A stretch of DNA of 30,810 nt from a virus, in the IMG/VR virus record IMGVR_UViG_3300030101_003279, positions 1 to 30,810 of that record. One strand, given 5' to 3'. Positions 30,107-30,810 of this stretch are shown in pieces. A program made the translations under genes and the position numbers. How positions within the stretch are numbered: position 1 is the stretch's first letter; each line of letters starts with the position of its first letter. The notes beneath the pieces were generated by a model. It was given only the letters and a program-made list of their open reading frames with translations. It was not told the origin of the DNA and did no database searches.

Positions 30107-30750
30107 ACCATTACTATCAAGATTCAGCGGTTACAATTTACAACGGGGATTGCAGGCAAATTCTGCCGGCGCTTGGTGAATTTGATTTATTACTGACCGA
30201 CCCTCCCTATGGGATTGGAGCCGATAAAAATAAAAGGGCGAACAAAAAACACGGCAAAGCAAAAGTGGCGTCTACTGATTACGGCGCTGGTAATTGGGAT
30301 GATTCAATTGTTGAATTTTGGTTAATCGCACAAGCAATAGCAAAGTCTAAAAACCAAATTATTTTTGGCGGCAACTATTATGATTTGCCACCTTCTCCTT
30401 GTTGGTTGGTTTGGGATAAGCAAAACGGAGACAACAATTATGCTGACTGCGAACTTGCTTGGACTTCTTACTCATACGCGGTTCGTATGCGCTCACATTT
30501 ATGGCACGGAATGTTGAGAAAAGATAAAGAACAACGATTCCACCCAACGCAAAAGCCGTTGGAAATTATGACGTGGGCGCTGACATTTGCCGGCGAGGAT
30601 GCCAAAACAATTATTGACCCGTTTGCCGGTTCAGGAACCACAGGCAGAGCGGCAAAAGATTTAGGACGCCAAGCCGTTTTAATAGAACGCGAAGAAAAGT
30701 ATTGCGAAATTGCAGCCAAGCGAATGGCGCAGGAGGTTCTACCGTTATGA
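30103..30750 (+). CDS. DNA amino-methyltransferase, beta class (adenine-type)
   Basis: ATG 30103 (ATGA overlap) is preferred over GTG 30091 and gives 215 residues. LLLTDPPYGIG has DPPY at 33-36, HPTQKP begins at 147, and DPFAGSGT lies at 172-179. Catalytic motif before SAM motif marks the beta class. DPPY suggests N6-adenine. It lacks the ParB domain of the other enzyme at 146-1360, but both share HPTQKP and the same motif order. The segment about 30190-30540 is clearly AT-richer than neighbours. No restriction partner is adjacent. The target is unknown. Confidence 0.9.
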   Translation: MNHYYQDSAVTIYNGDCRQILPALGEFDLLLTDPPYGIGADKNKRANKKHGKAKVASTDYGAGNWDDSIVEFWLIAQAIAKSKNQIIFGGNYYDLPPSPCWLVWDKQNGDNNYADCELAWTSYSYAVRMRSHLWHGMLRKDKEQRFHPTQKPLEIMTWALTFAGEDAKTIIDPFAGSGTTGRAAKDLGRQAVLIEREEKYCEIAAKRMAQEVLPL

Positions 30751-30810
30751 CCACCCCCCCCCGCAAGGAATCTATTAGGCGCGACAGCTTCACGGAGGAG
30801 ACCATTCACA
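30747..30810 (+). CDS. N-terminal part of the junction-spanning small protein
   Basis: ATG 30747 overlaps the preceding stop (ATGA) and the frame is open to the end of the window. It encodes MTTPPRKESIRRDSFTEETIH. With the 14-base overlap removed, it continues at base 15 to the stop at 134-136, giving about 61 residues. Codons 3-6 lie in a run of nine C (30754-30762). The close coupling to the methyltransferase and the continuous frame support a real gene. Confidence 0.65.
   Translation, partial: MTTPPRKESIRRDSFTEETIH
30797..30810. repeat. Terminal direct repeat, right copy
   Basis: Identical to bases 1-14; see the left copy. Its presence and the open frame across the join indicate that the window is a whole circular or circularly permuted genome. 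Confidence 0.85.

Noticed and set aside
1-30810. tRNA genes, CRISPR arrays, insertion sequences, integrase with att sites
   Set aside because: I saw no cloverleaf-like sequence, no spaced identical repeats of 25-40 bases, no transposase motifs and no integrase.

Overview
The window is a complete or near-complete genome of a tailed double-stranded DNA phage of about 30.8 kb. Every gene I can support lies on the + strand, and most starts overlap or abut the preceding stop. The first 14 bases (1-14) recur as the last 14 (30797-30810). A single reading frame runs off the right end and continues at the left end to a stop at 134-136, so the sequence closes into a circle of 30,796 unique bp (circular map or circularly permuted ends). 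I see no integrase, repressor, tRNA or CRISPR array, so the lifestyle is undecided. Two lipoprotein-like lysis genes and an exported RlpA-like wall enzyme suggest a host with an outer membrane. The host genus cannot be named from the sequence.

Layout. (1) 1-3710: end of the junction gene, a ParB-domain/DNA methyltransferase fusion, small terminase and GpA-type large terminase. (2) 3711-3902: a gene gap with hairpins and a terminator-like structure. (3) 3903-8162: lambda-like head cassette (gpW-like joiner, portal, S49 protease with an extra N-terminal domain, coiled-coil scaffold candidate, major capsid protein), closed by a strong terminator at 8186-8221. (4) 8228-20477: connectors, tail terminator, two paralogous tail-tube candidates, chaperone position gene, a short tape measure, tail-tip genes including an unrecognised 1010-residue protein, and fibres ending in an S74 chaperone fibre. 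(5) 20489-22752: lysis region with small membrane proteins, two lipoprotein genes overlapping upstream frames, a nuclease-fold protein, an HExxH protein, a terminator and an RlpA-like enzyme. (6) 22749-30750: DNA metabolism: excisionase-like HTH, SSB-like protein, RHH protein, DEDDy exonuclease, PD-(D/E)XK nuclease, RuvC-like resolvase, a lone DnaA domain IV-like protein, C5 methyltransferase, primase-helicase, a repeat-rich AT-rich region that could be an origin, a HAD phosphatase and a second adenine-type methyltransferase.

The late genes build a siphovirus-like particle with a lambda-type head and a fairly short tail. The early genes suggest a replication system that primes and unwinds with its own primase-helicase and SSB but borrows the host polymerase. 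The DnaA-like domain and the TGAGAC repeats may define where replication starts.

The most striking global signals are these. I found no GATC tetramer anywhere by eye, where about 120 are expected by chance. The palindrome GCCGGC is over-represented. The C5 methyltransferase gene is read in two frames that both look protein-like. Several small genes (20891-21055, 21057-21233, 22749-22907, 24787-24951 and the junction gene) are short enough to be missed by length-filtered gene calling.
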